Of a stretch of 64,000 bases of DNA, positions 1 through 7,651 are shown one piece after another. Source of the stretch: Sphingomonadales bacterium (GTDB lineage Bacteria > Pseudomonadota > Alphaproteobacteria > Sphingomonadales > Sphingomonadaceae); contig JAIXOE010000053.1 of the NCBI GenBank assembly GCA_027486895.1, positions 88,939 to 152,938 of the forward strand, in the 5' to 3' direction. Numbering within the stretch: the stretch's first letter is position 1; each line of letters starts with the position of its first letter. Both the position numbers and the translations under genes were made by a program. The notes beneath the pieces are model-generated. The model saw only the letters and a program-made list of their open reading frames with translations, ran no database searches and was not told the DNA's origin.

Positions 1-793
1 GCGGATATGCTGCAAGCATGTACACGGCATTCATTGCGACCAGTACGAGCGGCGTGAGCGCGAGCGGTAAACCTTCGGCGTTAGCTTTCAGGATCAGGAA
101 GGCCTCGCTGAAACGCGCAAGCGTAAACACCGCACCGATTGCAACGAGCAGCCAGAAGGTCTTTGGAAGCCGCCGCAGATCTGACATTCGGACAGGAACG
201 CGTGCGCTAATCTCGCCAGGTGGTGACTTGGCATCTTCCACCCCCACTAATACGAACAGCACTGCAATACCTGCCGGGATGATTGCCAACCAGAAAACTG
301 TGCGCATGTCGTTTGCGAATGCGGCCATTGCCGCAATAGCGATCAGCGGCCCCAGAAATGCTCCAACTGTATCAATCGACTGTCGCAGCCCGAAGGCCCG
401 TCCGCGTATTTCGGGCGGGGTAACATCGGCGACGAGCGCATCGCGCGGCGCACCTCGAAGACCTTTGCCAATACGATCTGCGAAGCGTGCGCTCATGATA
501 ACAGGCGCGGTTCCAGCTAACGCAAAGAGCGGTTTGGACAATGCACCAAGGCTATAGCCGATCAGGATCAACGGCTTGCGCTTACCCATTCGGTCCGAAA
601 AATAGCCCGAGAAGACTTTAGTGATTGAAGCCGTGGCTTCAGCAATGCCGTCGATCAGTCCGACCATTGCGACGCTTACCCCCAGTGTGGCCGTCAGGAA
701 CAGCGGCAGCAGCGCGTGGATCATCTCCGACGAGATATCCATGAACATGCTGACAAAACCCAGTGCCCAAACCGTGCGGGGGATTTTATGCAT
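1..793 (-). CDS. MFS transporter, N-terminal part (cut by window edge)
   Basis: The minus strand reads open from an ATG at 793 to base 1 (264 codons, no stop), so only the N-terminal part is present. The protein starts MHKIPRTVWALGFVSMF and has several hydrophobic segments. The loop after the second helix reads FSDRMGKRKP, the classic MFS motif A, and is followed by RIGKGLRGAPRDALVAD, a conserved inter-helix loop of a drug/metabolite-efflux-like MFS clade. It should act in the inner membrane as a proton-coupled transporter; the substrate is unknown. The next gene, on the same strand, ends at 892. The start is inferred: no strong ribosome site is visible, and an in-frame ATT lies slightly upstream. 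Plus-strand open frames over this stretch are shadows of this gene. Confidence 0.85.
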   Translation of the reverse strand, partial: MHKIPRTVWALGFVSMFMDISSEMIHALLPLFLTATLGVSVAMVGLIDGIAEATASITKVFSGYFSDRMGKRKPLILIGYSLGALSKPLFALAGTAPVIMSARFADRIGKGLRGAPRDALVADVTPPEIRGRAFGLRQSIDTVGAFLGPLIAIAAMAAFANDMRTVFWLAIIPAGIAVLFVLVGVEDAKSPPGEISARVPVRMSDLRRLPKTFWLLVAIGAVFTLARFSEAFLILKANAEGLPLALTPLVLVAMNAVYMLAAYP

Positions 794-891
794 TGCAATG
801 CATTCCGGTCGATTTCGCTATCTTGTCATAGGCGACCATGCGCTGTCCGCAAAAACCTTTTGTCTGACCAACTTCGAACACGCTGCGTCCT

Positions 892-1368
892 TTAGCTGGC
901 CGGTGTTTTTGGTTTACGAGACGAGCTGTGTGTCGTTACGATTTGCCAAGCCTGTCCGTTCCATTTGAGTGCACTGGTCGCGACACCGAGCCGGTCGATG
1001 GCTTCGCCGGTTTTCAGAACAATGCGATACGTGTAAGTCTCTGTGGCTATCGCGACTGGGCCTTCGATTTGGATATTTACCTTATAGTTGTCGAACTTGA
1101 ATGATGCGAACTCCTTGAGTTCAGGTCCAAGATGATGGTCCCGATATGCGGGGAAATTCCCCTCCACTTTGCCCGATTCAATAATAACAGCGTCGGGCGT
1201 GAACAGTTTATCGACCTCGGTGAGGTCCAAACGTTCGATTGCAGATTTGTATAGTGACAAAGCTGTGGCCGCGCCTTCACGATCTGGCTGCTGGGCGTTG
1301 CTAGCGGTGCTAATTAACAGCAACGTGGCAGCTGCCAATAGTTTTCTGGTAATAACCATTGAACGCAT
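892..1368 (-). CDS. secreted SnoaL/DUF4440-like (NTF2-fold) protein
   Basis: The start at 1368 (MRSMVITRKLLAAATLL) follows a good AAGGGAGA ribosome site and gives a clear signal peptide ending near SNAQQ. A longer frame exists but lacks such a site. The mature part, about 130 residues, has the NTF2-like pattern: an N-terminal helix (ALSLYKSAIERLDLTEVDKLF), then the PDAVIIESGKVEG strand, then sheets ending in WNGQAWQIVTTHSSSR. This matches the SnoaL/DUF4440 superfamily, whose small cone-shaped folds bind varied ligands. No catalytic role can be assigned. The protein is probably periplasmic and sits downstream of copCD on the same strand, so a role in the copper response is possible but unproven. 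Confidence 0.75.
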   Translation of the reverse strand: MRSMVITRKLLAAATLLLISTASNAQQPDREGAATALSLYKSAIERLDLTEVDKLFTPDAVIIESGKVEGNFPAYRDHHLGPELKEFASFKFDNYKVNIQIEGPVAIATETYTYRIVLKTGEAIDRLGVATSALKWNGQAWQIVTTHSSSRKPKTPAS

Positions 1369-1568
1369 TTCGAAATCTCCCTTGGGGTGGCATATAATGA
1401 GGTTGACTCGTGGTCCTTCTGAATAAATGTCGGCGTTGCTGTGTACCAAATTGGGGATGTGGGCGATGGAGGACTGTTTGGCGGGTTCTGCTGTACACCT
1501 GGCCTATAAAATCGCGCGTAAAAATGAACGCCGGATCAAGCGAAATGTAGAACGGTCTCCTTGCGCGG

Positions 1569-2504
1569 TCACAACATCGACGCAGGGGGCTCGAGCAGTC
1601 CCAGCCAAGCCACGAGGCCAAGAATCAGTAATGCCGCACTGCCTTCTAGCACCATCGATCTGCGCAACGCCGCGACGGAATCGACAGTACTGCCGTTTTC
1701 GAGGTCTATTGCCAGCTGCGGCGTAAGGCGCCAGCGATTTTGGGCGGCGAGTGCAAGCATTAGCCCTACTAAAACAATCTTTGCGAGCAAAAGCGCGCCA
1801 TAGGTTGTCGTAAGCAGCAGACGGATTCTGTCGGGGCCGACCAAGATGGAGCTGTTGATCAGCCCGGTGAAAATGATGAGGGCCACAGCGACCGTACCAA
1901 CCTTGGAAAAATGATCGAGCGACCGGTGCGTCATAAAAAGCCGGTTGCCCCAATGACCATCGGTCGGTGCGCGGAGCAACAAAGCAAAGCCGGCAATGCC
2001 CCCCAGCCAGAGCGCGGCCGCAATCATATGAACAATATCGCTGACCCGGTGAAGATGCCCGATGGCCGCTTCGGTGGCACCAGCGTGCCCCGTCCACACA
2101 AGCGATGCCAGCGCGATCGAGGTGAGCAGACCGACGCTAGCGGAGAGGGCGGTCGGAGCCAGTCTGTTTGTCAAACAGAGCGACAGCGCCAGAATGAGCG
2201 CGCAGATCCGCACAATACCGGCAATACCGATGTCGGTTTCCGATATAAGCATCCAGATCATCTCGCCGCGGACCGACAATATGCCGACACCGTCCATCGC
2301 AGCGGCAACCATCAGCATTCCGATGACCGACGCGACGATGCCGAGCGTGCTTAGTACGCGGAGAGTGCCCCGCGCGTCAAAAGCGGCACCTTCATTGCGT
2401 TCGGCCTTATCAAGCGCATATATATTGAACGCAGCGAGGCCGACGGTCACCATCAGAATCGCAAACAGCGCGAACCTGGTGGCGACAAGGAAGGGGTCGA
2501 CCAC
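1569..2504 (-). CDS. copD: copper resistance membrane protein CopD
   Basis: This 311-residue integral membrane protein begins with a GTG codon three bases after the copC stop, so the two are co-transcribed and probably translationally coupled. It is hydrophobic throughout, with about eight likely transmembrane segments. Sequence such as LHRVSDIVHMIAAALWLGGIAGFALLLRA is the CopD/YcnJ-family signature, where helix histidines are thought to carry copper. CopD works with periplasmic CopC to move copper across the inner membrane, classically inward, to supply or tune periplasmic copper handling. The order copC-copD opposite the copA-copB cluster, with an ECF-type promoter in between, is a split version of the cop/pco operon. 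Confidence 0.9.
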   Translation of the reverse strand: MVDPFLVATRFALFAILMVTVGLAAFNIYALDKAERNEGAAFDARGTLRVLSTLGIVASVIGMLMVAAAMDGVGILSVRGEMIWMLISETDIGIAGIVRICALILALSLCLTNRLAPTALSASVGLLTSIALASLVWTGHAGATEAAIGHLHRVSDIVHMIAAALWLGGIAGFALLLRAPTDGHWGNRLFMTHRSLDHFSKVGTVAVALIIFTGLINSSILVGPDRIRLLLTTTYGALLLAKIVLVGLMLALAAQNRWRLTPQLAIDLENGSTVDSVAALRRSMVLEGSAALLILGLVAWLGLLEPPASML

Positions 2505-2507
2505 GGA

Positions 2508-2897
2508 TTATTTAACGGTGAAAGAAAATTCGCTGCCCATCCGGTGCGTATCCGCACCCGCTGCCGACCATGTCACTTTATATGTCCCGGGAACCAACGC
2601 TTTTTTTGGCATCAGCATCATTGATTTGCCGTCTCTGCCCATCATCGAGCTAAATGCGACCTTCATCGGTGCATGATCCTTCATTCCGGGCATTCCCGTC
2701 ATGAGCAGGTCGGCCTTCACCGTCGAAGCGATAAGCTTCTCGTTAAATGTCAGGTTGATCGACTTGGCGTTGGCTTTCGCAACGGTAGAATTGGCGGCAG
2801 GCGTGGACGATACCAGCTTTGCGTGGGCGAACGCGGCACCGGGCGAGACAGCCAGGGCCAAGCCAGCAAGGGTGAGGGCAAGAACAGTATTACGCAT
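2508..2897 (-). CDS. copC: periplasmic copper-binding protein CopC
   Basis: The start at 2897 (MRNTVLALTLAGLALAV) follows TTGGAG and yields a signal peptide cleaved after AFA, so the mature protein begins HAKLVSSTPAANS. The N-terminal His is the Cu(II)-binding His1 of CopC/PcoC proteins. The mature chain of about 105 residues keeps the family's short beta-sandwich pattern, with a Met-rich loop (LMTGMPGMKDHAPM) suited to Cu(I) and the late motif DTHRMGSEFSFTV that supplies a further His ligand. Both copper oxidation states could therefore be bound. It is followed directly by copD. A 29-base ECF-type promoter motif lies 34 bases upstream of the start. Confidence 0.93.
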   Translation of the reverse strand: MRNTVLALTLAGLALAVSPGAAFAHAKLVSSTPAANSTVAKANAKSINLTFNEKLIASTVKADLLMTGMPGMKDHAPMKVAFSSMMGRDGKSMMLMPKKALVPGTYKVTWSAAGADTHRMGSEFSFTVK

Positions 2898-2930
2898 GAT
2901 AAATCTCCAAAAAAGTGCGTTCACTGCTAC

Positions 2931-2957
2931 ATACGCATGCGGTGGGCTTCCCCCTCA
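2931..2957 (-). promoter_or_regulatory. ECF sigma-type promoter for copC-copD
   Basis: Read on the minus strand this is TGAGGG (2957-2952), 14 bases, then TGCGTAT (2937-2931). Hexamer, spacing and -10-like box match the two other copies in the window, one before the CnrYXH-like operon and one before copA. The box ends about 34 bases before the copC start. Confidence 0.7.
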
Positions 2958-2970
2958 CGGCGAAATGGAA

Positions 2971-2999
2971 TGAGGGATATTGCCCGCCGGTGCGTATAG
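2971..2999 (+). promoter_or_regulatory. ECF sigma-type promoter for the CnrYXH-like operon
   Basis: TGAGGG (2971-2976), 14 bases, TGCGTATAG (2991-2999). The motif is shared with the copA and copC promoters and sits just before the first gene of the operon that encodes the sigma factor, as expected for autoregulation. The -10-like box is only about 15 bases from the proposed start codon, so the leader would be very short. Confidence 0.7.
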
Positions 3000-3013
3000 G
3001 AGGAGGATTGAAT

Positions 3014-3295
3014 TTGGATGAGGACATGATGGACGACCTGTTGAAACAATTGAGACGCGCTCCGCCTTCGGGCTTGCTCGAAGGCATTGACGATAGGGTG
3101 ATGGCAACGCTCGCTATGCGTCAGCGCGAGGTTAGCGGTGCGCAGCGCTTTATGGCGCTTGCGGCGATGGTGTCGCTTGGCGGAGGAGCCTTTGCTGGCA
3201 TGACTATGGGCGAGCCCGCGCAAGCGGCTCGCCCGTTGTCGCCCTTTGCGCCTGTCACTGCTTTGGCGCCATCGGTCCTTCTGGATCCACGCTGA
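3014..3295 (+). CDS. short membrane anti-sigma factor, CnrY-like
   Basis: The proposed start is TTG at 3014, seven bases after AGGAGGAGG; other starts in this frame are too close or too far from that site. The product is about 93 residues: an acidic/basic cytoplasmic part (DEDMMDDLLKQLRRAPPSGLLEGIDDRVMATLAMRQ), one hydrophobic segment (FMALAAMVSLGGGAFAGM) and a short periplasmic tail. Size, topology and order (anti-sigma, sensor, sigma factor) match CnrY/NccY, which hold the ECF sigma factor at the membrane until the sensor binds metal. Sequence similarity to CnrY itself cannot be judged by eye, as this family diverges quickly. It is followed after two bases by the sensor gene. Confidence 0.7.
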   Translation: MDEDMMDDLLKQLRRAPPSGLLEGIDDRVMATLAMRQREVSGAQRFMALAAMVSLGGGAFAGMTMGEPAQAARPLSPFAPVTALAPSVLLDPR

Positions 3296-3297
3296 TC

Positions 3298-3735
3298 ATG
3301 GGGTCTCGGCGAATCCTGCTTATCGCGCTGGTTGCGTTTGTCTCCGCGATCGCCGGCGTGTTTATCGGGCGTCTCGTTTCCGACCAGCCAAGAGCAAACG
3401 AAACCGAACTTCACGCTGTTCTGCACAAAGAGCTGAAGCTTACTTCGCAGCAACATGGCAAGATCGATGCCATCGAAGCACGGTTCTCGGTTAGGCGAAA
3501 GGCGCTCGAGTTCGAGATGCGGGCCGTAAACGCGCGACTAGCCGAAGCAATCGAGGACGAACATGGTTACGGTCCTAAGGTCACGGCCGCAATCGACCAA
3601 AGTCACATGGTCATGGGAGCTCTTCAAAAGGAGACGCTGGAACATCTTTTTGCCATGCGTGAGGTATTGAATCCAGAACAGGCGAAAATGTTTGACAGCG
3701 TTGTGGTCAAAGCCCTGACCGCCGATGCACGGTGA
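3298..3735 (+). CDS. cnrX: periplasmic metal sensor, CnrX-like
   Basis: The 145-residue protein has one N-terminal membrane anchor (ILLIALVAFVSAIAGVFIG) and a helical periplasmic domain of the CnrX/Spy/CpxP type. The residues H39, H43, E60, H116 and M120 fall at a constant offset of three from the CnrX ligands H42, H46, E63, H119 and M123, inside the motifs ELHAVLHKELKLT and TLEHLFAMREVL. This points to a working metal site of the Co/Ni type, although CnrX-fold sites can also take Cu or Zn. Metal binding is expected to relieve the anti-sigma factor and release the sigma factor encoded next, with which it overlaps by four bases. Confidence 0.85.
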   Translation: MGSRRILLIALVAFVSAIAGVFIGRLVSDQPRANETELHAVLHKELKLTSQQHGKIDAIEARFSVRRKALEFEMRAVNARLAEAIEDEHGYGPKVTAAIDQSHMVMGALQKETLEHLFAMREVLNPEQAKMFDSVVVKALTADAR

Positions 3736-4313
3736 CGCTCGACCTTTCGCAATGCGACGACCACGAACTGGCGAGCCTTGCCGTCGCCGGACGGGGCCCG
3801 GCGTTTCGCGAATTGCTGCGCCGCCACAAGGACCCTCTTTTCCGATTGATCCGGAATAATGTCGGTGATCCGGAGGAGGCAACCGATTTGCTTCAAGAGA
3901 GCTTTGTTTCGGCGTTTGCGGCCATTCACCGTTATGACTCGTCGCGCCCCTTTAGATATTGGCTGTCGCGCATTGCCTTGAATAAATGTCGTGACTGGGC
4001 GCGCAGACGCGCCGTTCGTTCGTTCTTTTCCTTCGCGCGCCCGATCGAAGCCGATGAGGATTTCGAAAGCGACTCTCCGGGGCCGGGTCGCGAAGCTGAG
4101 AGTCGCGCAGAACTTGCGCGGGTTGAGAAGGCCGTTGCCCTGTTGCCGCATACGCTTCGTGAAGTGCTCACACTTCGCACAATTGAGGAACTGAGCCAGA
4201 CGGAGACCGCCGCGATTTTGGGGGTCAGCGAGAAAGCGGTTGAAACGAGACTTTACCGCGCACGCGCGCAACTAAAGTCGCATATGGGAGCCTTGGAAGT
4301 CGGCGATGCTTAA
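3732..4313 (+). CDS. cnrH: ECF RNA polymerase sigma factor, CnrH-like
   Basis: Starts at GTG overlapping the sensor stop (GTGA). The 193-residue protein has region 2 (FRELLRRHKDPLFRLIRNNVGDPEEATDLLQESFVSAF, then FRYWLSRIALNKCRDWARR) and region 4 (LPHTLREVLTLRTIEELSQTETAAILGVSEKAVETRLYRARAQL), joined by an acidic linker, with no other domains. This is the normal ECF layout. It should direct RNA polymerase to the TGAGGG-N14-TGCGTAT promoters found before its own operon, before copC and before copA. CnrH of Cupriavidus controls Ni/Co efflux; here the visible targets are copper genes. Confidence 0.9.
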   Translation: MTLDLSQCDDHELASLAVAGRGPAFRELLRRHKDPLFRLIRNNVGDPEEATDLLQESFVSAFAAIHRYDSSRPFRYWLSRIALNKCRDWARRRAVRSFFSFARPIEADEDFESDSPGPGREAESRAELARVEKAVALLPHTLREVLTLRTIEELSQTETAAILGVSEKAVETRLYRARAQLKSHMGALEVGDA

Positions 4314-4465
4314 ACGTAAGAGCATTGGGGCAAGTTGGGGTCCTGGAAGCGATTCGTAGGCGAGCCATCCCATCGCACGAGCTGAGGTACCGCTCTGTGG
4401 AGCAAATTCTACCGCGCATCTCGCGTGAGCGTCGTTGCTCCAAATGCAGAAATATCTTTGTGTCA

Positions 4466-4494
4466 TGAGGGGAGGGCGGCCGCGCTGCGTATAG
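4466..4494 (+). promoter_or_regulatory. ECF sigma-type promoter for the copA operon
   Basis: TGAGGG (4466-4471), 14 bases, TGCGTATAG (4486-4494), identical in both boxes and in spacing to the copy at 2971-2999. It lies 35 bases before the copA start in an otherwise gene-free 216-base stretch. Confidence 0.7.
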
Positions 4495-4529
4495 CCAGAT
4501 GACAAGGCTTTCTGCAAACCGGACAGATT

Positions 4530-6398
4530 ATGAACATCGACAGACGAAAATTTATTGGCGTGGCCACAGCCGGTGGCACAGCCGCTGCACTTACCAGTTG
4601 GTTTCCTGCATGGGCGCAACCGGTGTCATCGGGAATTACCGCCCCGCTACCGACCGTGTCAGGTACCGATATCAGGCTGCGGATCGCACGCCAGACATTG
4701 CGCGTCGATGGCAAGGTCAGCCGCGCGATTGGAATCAATGGTACCGTTCCGGCACCATTGATCCGGTTACGCGAAGGACAGAATGTGCGATTGTCGGTCG
4801 TGAACGATCTCGATGAGGATAGCTCGATCCACTGGCATGGCCTATTGTTGCCGTTTCAGATGGATGGTGTGCCCGGCGTGAGCTTCCCGGGGATCAAGCC
4901 GCGCTCGACCTTCGTCTATGAGTTTCCCGTGATCCAGTCCGGGACCTATTGGTATCATAGCCATTCGGGCTTGCAGGAACAGCTCGGGCACTATGGACCG
5001 ATTGTTATCGATCCCAAAGGTGCCGATCCGATTGCATGCGACCGTGAGCACGTCGTCGTGCTTTCAGATCATAGTCAGCTCTCGCCAGAAGCGATCTTTC
5101 GCAAGCTGAAGGTCAACCCCGGGCACTTCAATATGCAGCGGCAGACGCTTAGCGGGCTTCTCGCAGGCAAGGATCAGCCGCTCAAGGAGCGCGTCGATTG
5201 GGGCAAGATGCGGATGGACCCTACCGACATCGCCGATGTCAACGGATCGACCTATACTTTCCTCGTCAATGGATACGGGCCAAAGGATAACTGGACCGCG
5301 TTGTTCAAGCCCGGTGAGCGTGTGCGGCTGCGCATTATCAATGCGTCAGCGATGACGATTTTCAACGTCCGTATTCCTGGGCTGCGACTGACTATAGTCC
5401 AGGCTGACGGACTAAACGTGCGTCCTGTTGAAGTAGACGAATTCCAGATCGCGGTTGCTGAAACCTATGACGTGATCGTTACGCCGATCGACGATCGCGC
5501 TTATACGCTGGTTGCCGAAGCGAATGACCGCTCGGGTATGGGCCGTGCGACATTAGCTCCGCGCGCAGGCATGGCTGCAGAAGTGCCGCCCTTGCGGGAT
5601 CGCCCGCTAGCGACGATGAAAGACATGGGCATGGGGGGCATGGACATGTCCGGCGGCGCGATGGCTGGCATGGACCATAGCGGCATGGCGATGGGCACTG
5701 ACTCGGGTTCGACGAGTATGCCTGCAGGTAGCGCGACCGCCGAGGCGATGTCCGGGATGGATATGCCCGGCACAACGGTGCCCGCAGCTGGAGCGATGGC
5801 GGGTATGGACCATTCGGCGATGGGGGGCATGAACCATGGCAGTATGAAAATGCGCGACTTCTCGGTTGCACCACAAGTCGACAAAAACGCAGGCGTACAG
5901 ACAATTTCACCGATGCCGTCTGACCGCATGGCCGAACCCGGGCAAGGACTAGACAATGTTCAGCACAAGGTCTTGACCTATCACGACCTGATCGCGCTCG
6001 ATAGAAATCCCGACGTTCGCGCGCCAGATCGCTCGCTCGACCTCCATCTGACCGGCAACATGGAGCGGTTCATGTGGTCGTTCGACGGAATGAAGATGTC
6101 CGACCATCATGAACCGATCCCGTTTCTTGAAGGCGAGCGCGTGCGGATCAACCTCATCAATGATTCGATGATGAGCCACCCGATCCACCTGCACGGTCAT
6201 TTTTTCGAGCTGGTCACCGGCAAGGGGGATCATGCGCCGCGCAAGCATACCGTGTTGGTCCAACCAGGCGGCACAGCATCCTTTGACTTTACCGCCGATG
6301 CGGTCGGCGACTGGGCGTTTCACTGTCATATGCTCTATCATATGCACGCCGGGATGATGCGCGTCGTCAGCGTGCGTCCGCGCGGAGAAGCGCCATGA
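4530..6398 (+). CDS. copA: multicopper oxidase CopA
   Basis: The 622-residue periplasmic oxidase oxidises Cu(I) to Cu(II) and binds copper. A twin-arginine signal (RRKFIG, cleavage near AWA) exports it folded. All copper-site motifs are present: HWHG and HSHSGLQ in the first cupredoxin domain, and HPIHLHGHFFEL and HCHMLYHMHAGM at the C-terminus (type 1 and trinuclear sites). The middle, about residues 365-440, is a long Met/His-rich insert with repeated MDHSGM/MGGMDM units that should bind several copper ions, as in CopA/PcoA. The gene is preceded by an ECF-type promoter and overlaps copB by four bases. Confidence 0.97.
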   Translation: MNIDRRKFIGVATAGGTAAALTSWFPAWAQPVSSGITAPLPTVSGTDIRLRIARQTLRVDGKVSRAIGINGTVPAPLIRLREGQNVRLSVVNDLDEDSSIHWHGLLLPFQMDGVPGVSFPGIKPRSTFVYEFPVIQSGTYWYHSHSGLQEQLGHYGPIVIDPKGADPIACDREHVVVLSDHSQLSPEAIFRKLKVNPGHFNMQRQTLSGLLAGKDQPLKERVDWGKMRMDPTDIADVNGSTYTFLVNGYGPKDNWTALFKPGERVRLRIINASAMTIFNVRIPGLRLTIVQADGLNVRPVEVDEFQIAVAETYDVIVTPIDDRAYTLVAEANDRSGMGRATLAPRAGMAAEVPPLRDRPLATMKDMGMGGMDMSGGAMAGMDHSGMAMGTDSGSTSMPAGSATAEAMSGMDMPGTTVPAAGAMAGMDHSAMGGMNHGSMKMRDFSVAPQVDKNAGVQTISPMPSDRMAEPGQGLDNVQHKVLTYHDLIALDRNPDVRAPDRSLDLHLTGNMERFMWSFDGMKMSDHHEPIPFLEGERVRINLINDSMMSHPIHLHGHFFELVTGKGDHAPRKHTVLVQPGGTASFDFTADAVGDWAFHCHMLYHMHAGMMRVVSVRPRGEAP

Positions 6399-7651
6399 GC
6401 CAAGTCCGTACGATCGTAGTTGGTATCGCTCTGCTCGCGTCGACCGCGCCGCTACAAGCGCAATCGATGCAAGGCATGGATCACTCATCCATGCCGGGAA
6501 TGGCAAAGCCAATGCAAAAAAAGTCGGCGGCGGCGCCGAAGCCACCCGCAGCAAAGAAACCTGTCGCCAAGCCATCCGTGGATCCGATGCAGGGGATGGA
6601 TCATTCCAACATGCCGGGAATGGAAAGGCCGAAACCGCAGCCCAGCCCCGTTGCCGATTGTACCCCGGAGCATGCCAGGATGGGGCATTGTTCACTGGCG
6701 GAAACGACTGTTGAACAAAAGGCTGCTGGGACCGCGAACCCAACTGATCACACTGGCCCTGGCGCTATGCCAGGCATGCAAATGCCGGAAGCCAGCAAAA
6801 CCGAGGTTGCGACCGATCCCGACTGCCCAGCAGAACATGCAAAGATGGGCCACTGTACGCCCAAAACTGCTGCGCAGCCAGAGCAGATCGCAATCGGGAC
6901 CAATCTTGAGCCTGGAAACGCACCGGCGCCGGCCCCTCCGAGTGACTGGGCAGCCGACCGTTTTTATTCGCCAGCTGAAATGGCTCGCTCGCGCGACGAC
7001 ATGATGAAGGAAAACGGGGCTCAGACAGTCGCTTTTCTAAGTTTCAACTTGGCGGAATATCAAGCGCGCGCAGGTGCCGACGGTTTCCGATGGGACGGCG
7101 AAGGCTGGTACGGCGGCGATATCAATCGATTGACGGTCAAAACCGAAGGCGAAGGCGTATTTGGCACTGGCATCGAAACCGCTGAGGTTCAGTTGCTCTA
7201 CAGCCGCGCCATCGATCCCTATTTCAACCTGCAGGCGGGGGTTCGGCAGGATTGGGGAAAAGGCCCAAGGCGAACATATGCCACTGTCGGATTCGAAGGA
7301 CTGGCACCCTATTGGTTTGAAGTCGAGGGGGCGTTGTTTGTTTCAAACAAAGGCGATGTGCTTGGCCGTGTCTCGGGCTATTATGATCAGCGCATTACCC
7401 AGCGTCTTGTGCTCCAGCCTCGCGCCGAGTTCAACTTCGCCGCCCAGACTATCCGTGAAAGCGACGTTGGATCTGGATTATCGGATGTTGAATTGGGGCT
7501 TCGCCTTCGGTACGAAGTCGTGAAAGAGTTTGCGCCCTATATCGGAGTTGAATGGGCAAGAAAAGCAGGTAACACTGCCCGCTTTGCTCGGGCCAAGGGA
7601 GAGGATCCGAACGTGACCAATTTCGTGGCCGGAATCCGTTTCTGGTTTTGA
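6395..7651 (+). CDS. copB: outer-membrane copper resistance protein CopB
   Basis: The 418-residue protein has a signal peptide ending at LQA, then a long disordered N-terminal part rich in Met, His and Pro with repeats of QGMDHSxMPGM and ECTPEHARMGHC-like units (C-P-E-H-A-x-M-G-H-C occurs twice). The C-terminal 220 residues are the CopB/PcoB beta-barrel: YSPAEMARSRDDMMKE, then amphipathic strands with a terminal aromatic (IRFWF). It probably sits in the outer membrane and binds copper at the cell surface or periplasmic face. It overlaps copA (ATGA) and the following PepSY gene (TTGA), so the operon is tightly coupled. Confidence 0.94.
   Translation: MSQVRTIVVGIALLASTAPLQAQSMQGMDHSSMPGMAKPMQKKSAAAPKPPAAKKPVAKPSVDPMQGMDHSNMPGMERPKPQPSPVADCTPEHARMGHCSLAETTVEQKAAGTANPTDHTGPGAMPGMQMPEASKTEVATDPDCPAEHAKMGHCTPKTAAQPEQIAIGTNLEPGNAPAPAPPSDWAADRFYSPAEMARSRDDMMKENGAQTVAFLSFNLAEYQARAGADGFRWDGEGWYGGDINRLTVKTEGEGVFGTGIETAEVQLLYSRAIDPYFNLQAGVRQDWGKGPRRTYATVGFEGLAPYWFEVEGALFVSNKGDVLGRVSGYYDQRITQRLVLQPRAEFNFAAQTIRESDVGSGLSDVELGLRLRYEVVKEFAPYIGVEWARKAGNTARFARAKGEDPNVTNFVAGIRFWF

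Noticed and set aside
621..968. Plus-strand frames at 18-557 and 621-968
   Set aside because: They run opposite the MFS transporter gene, whose minus-strand translation is clearly a membrane protein; the plus frames are shadows.
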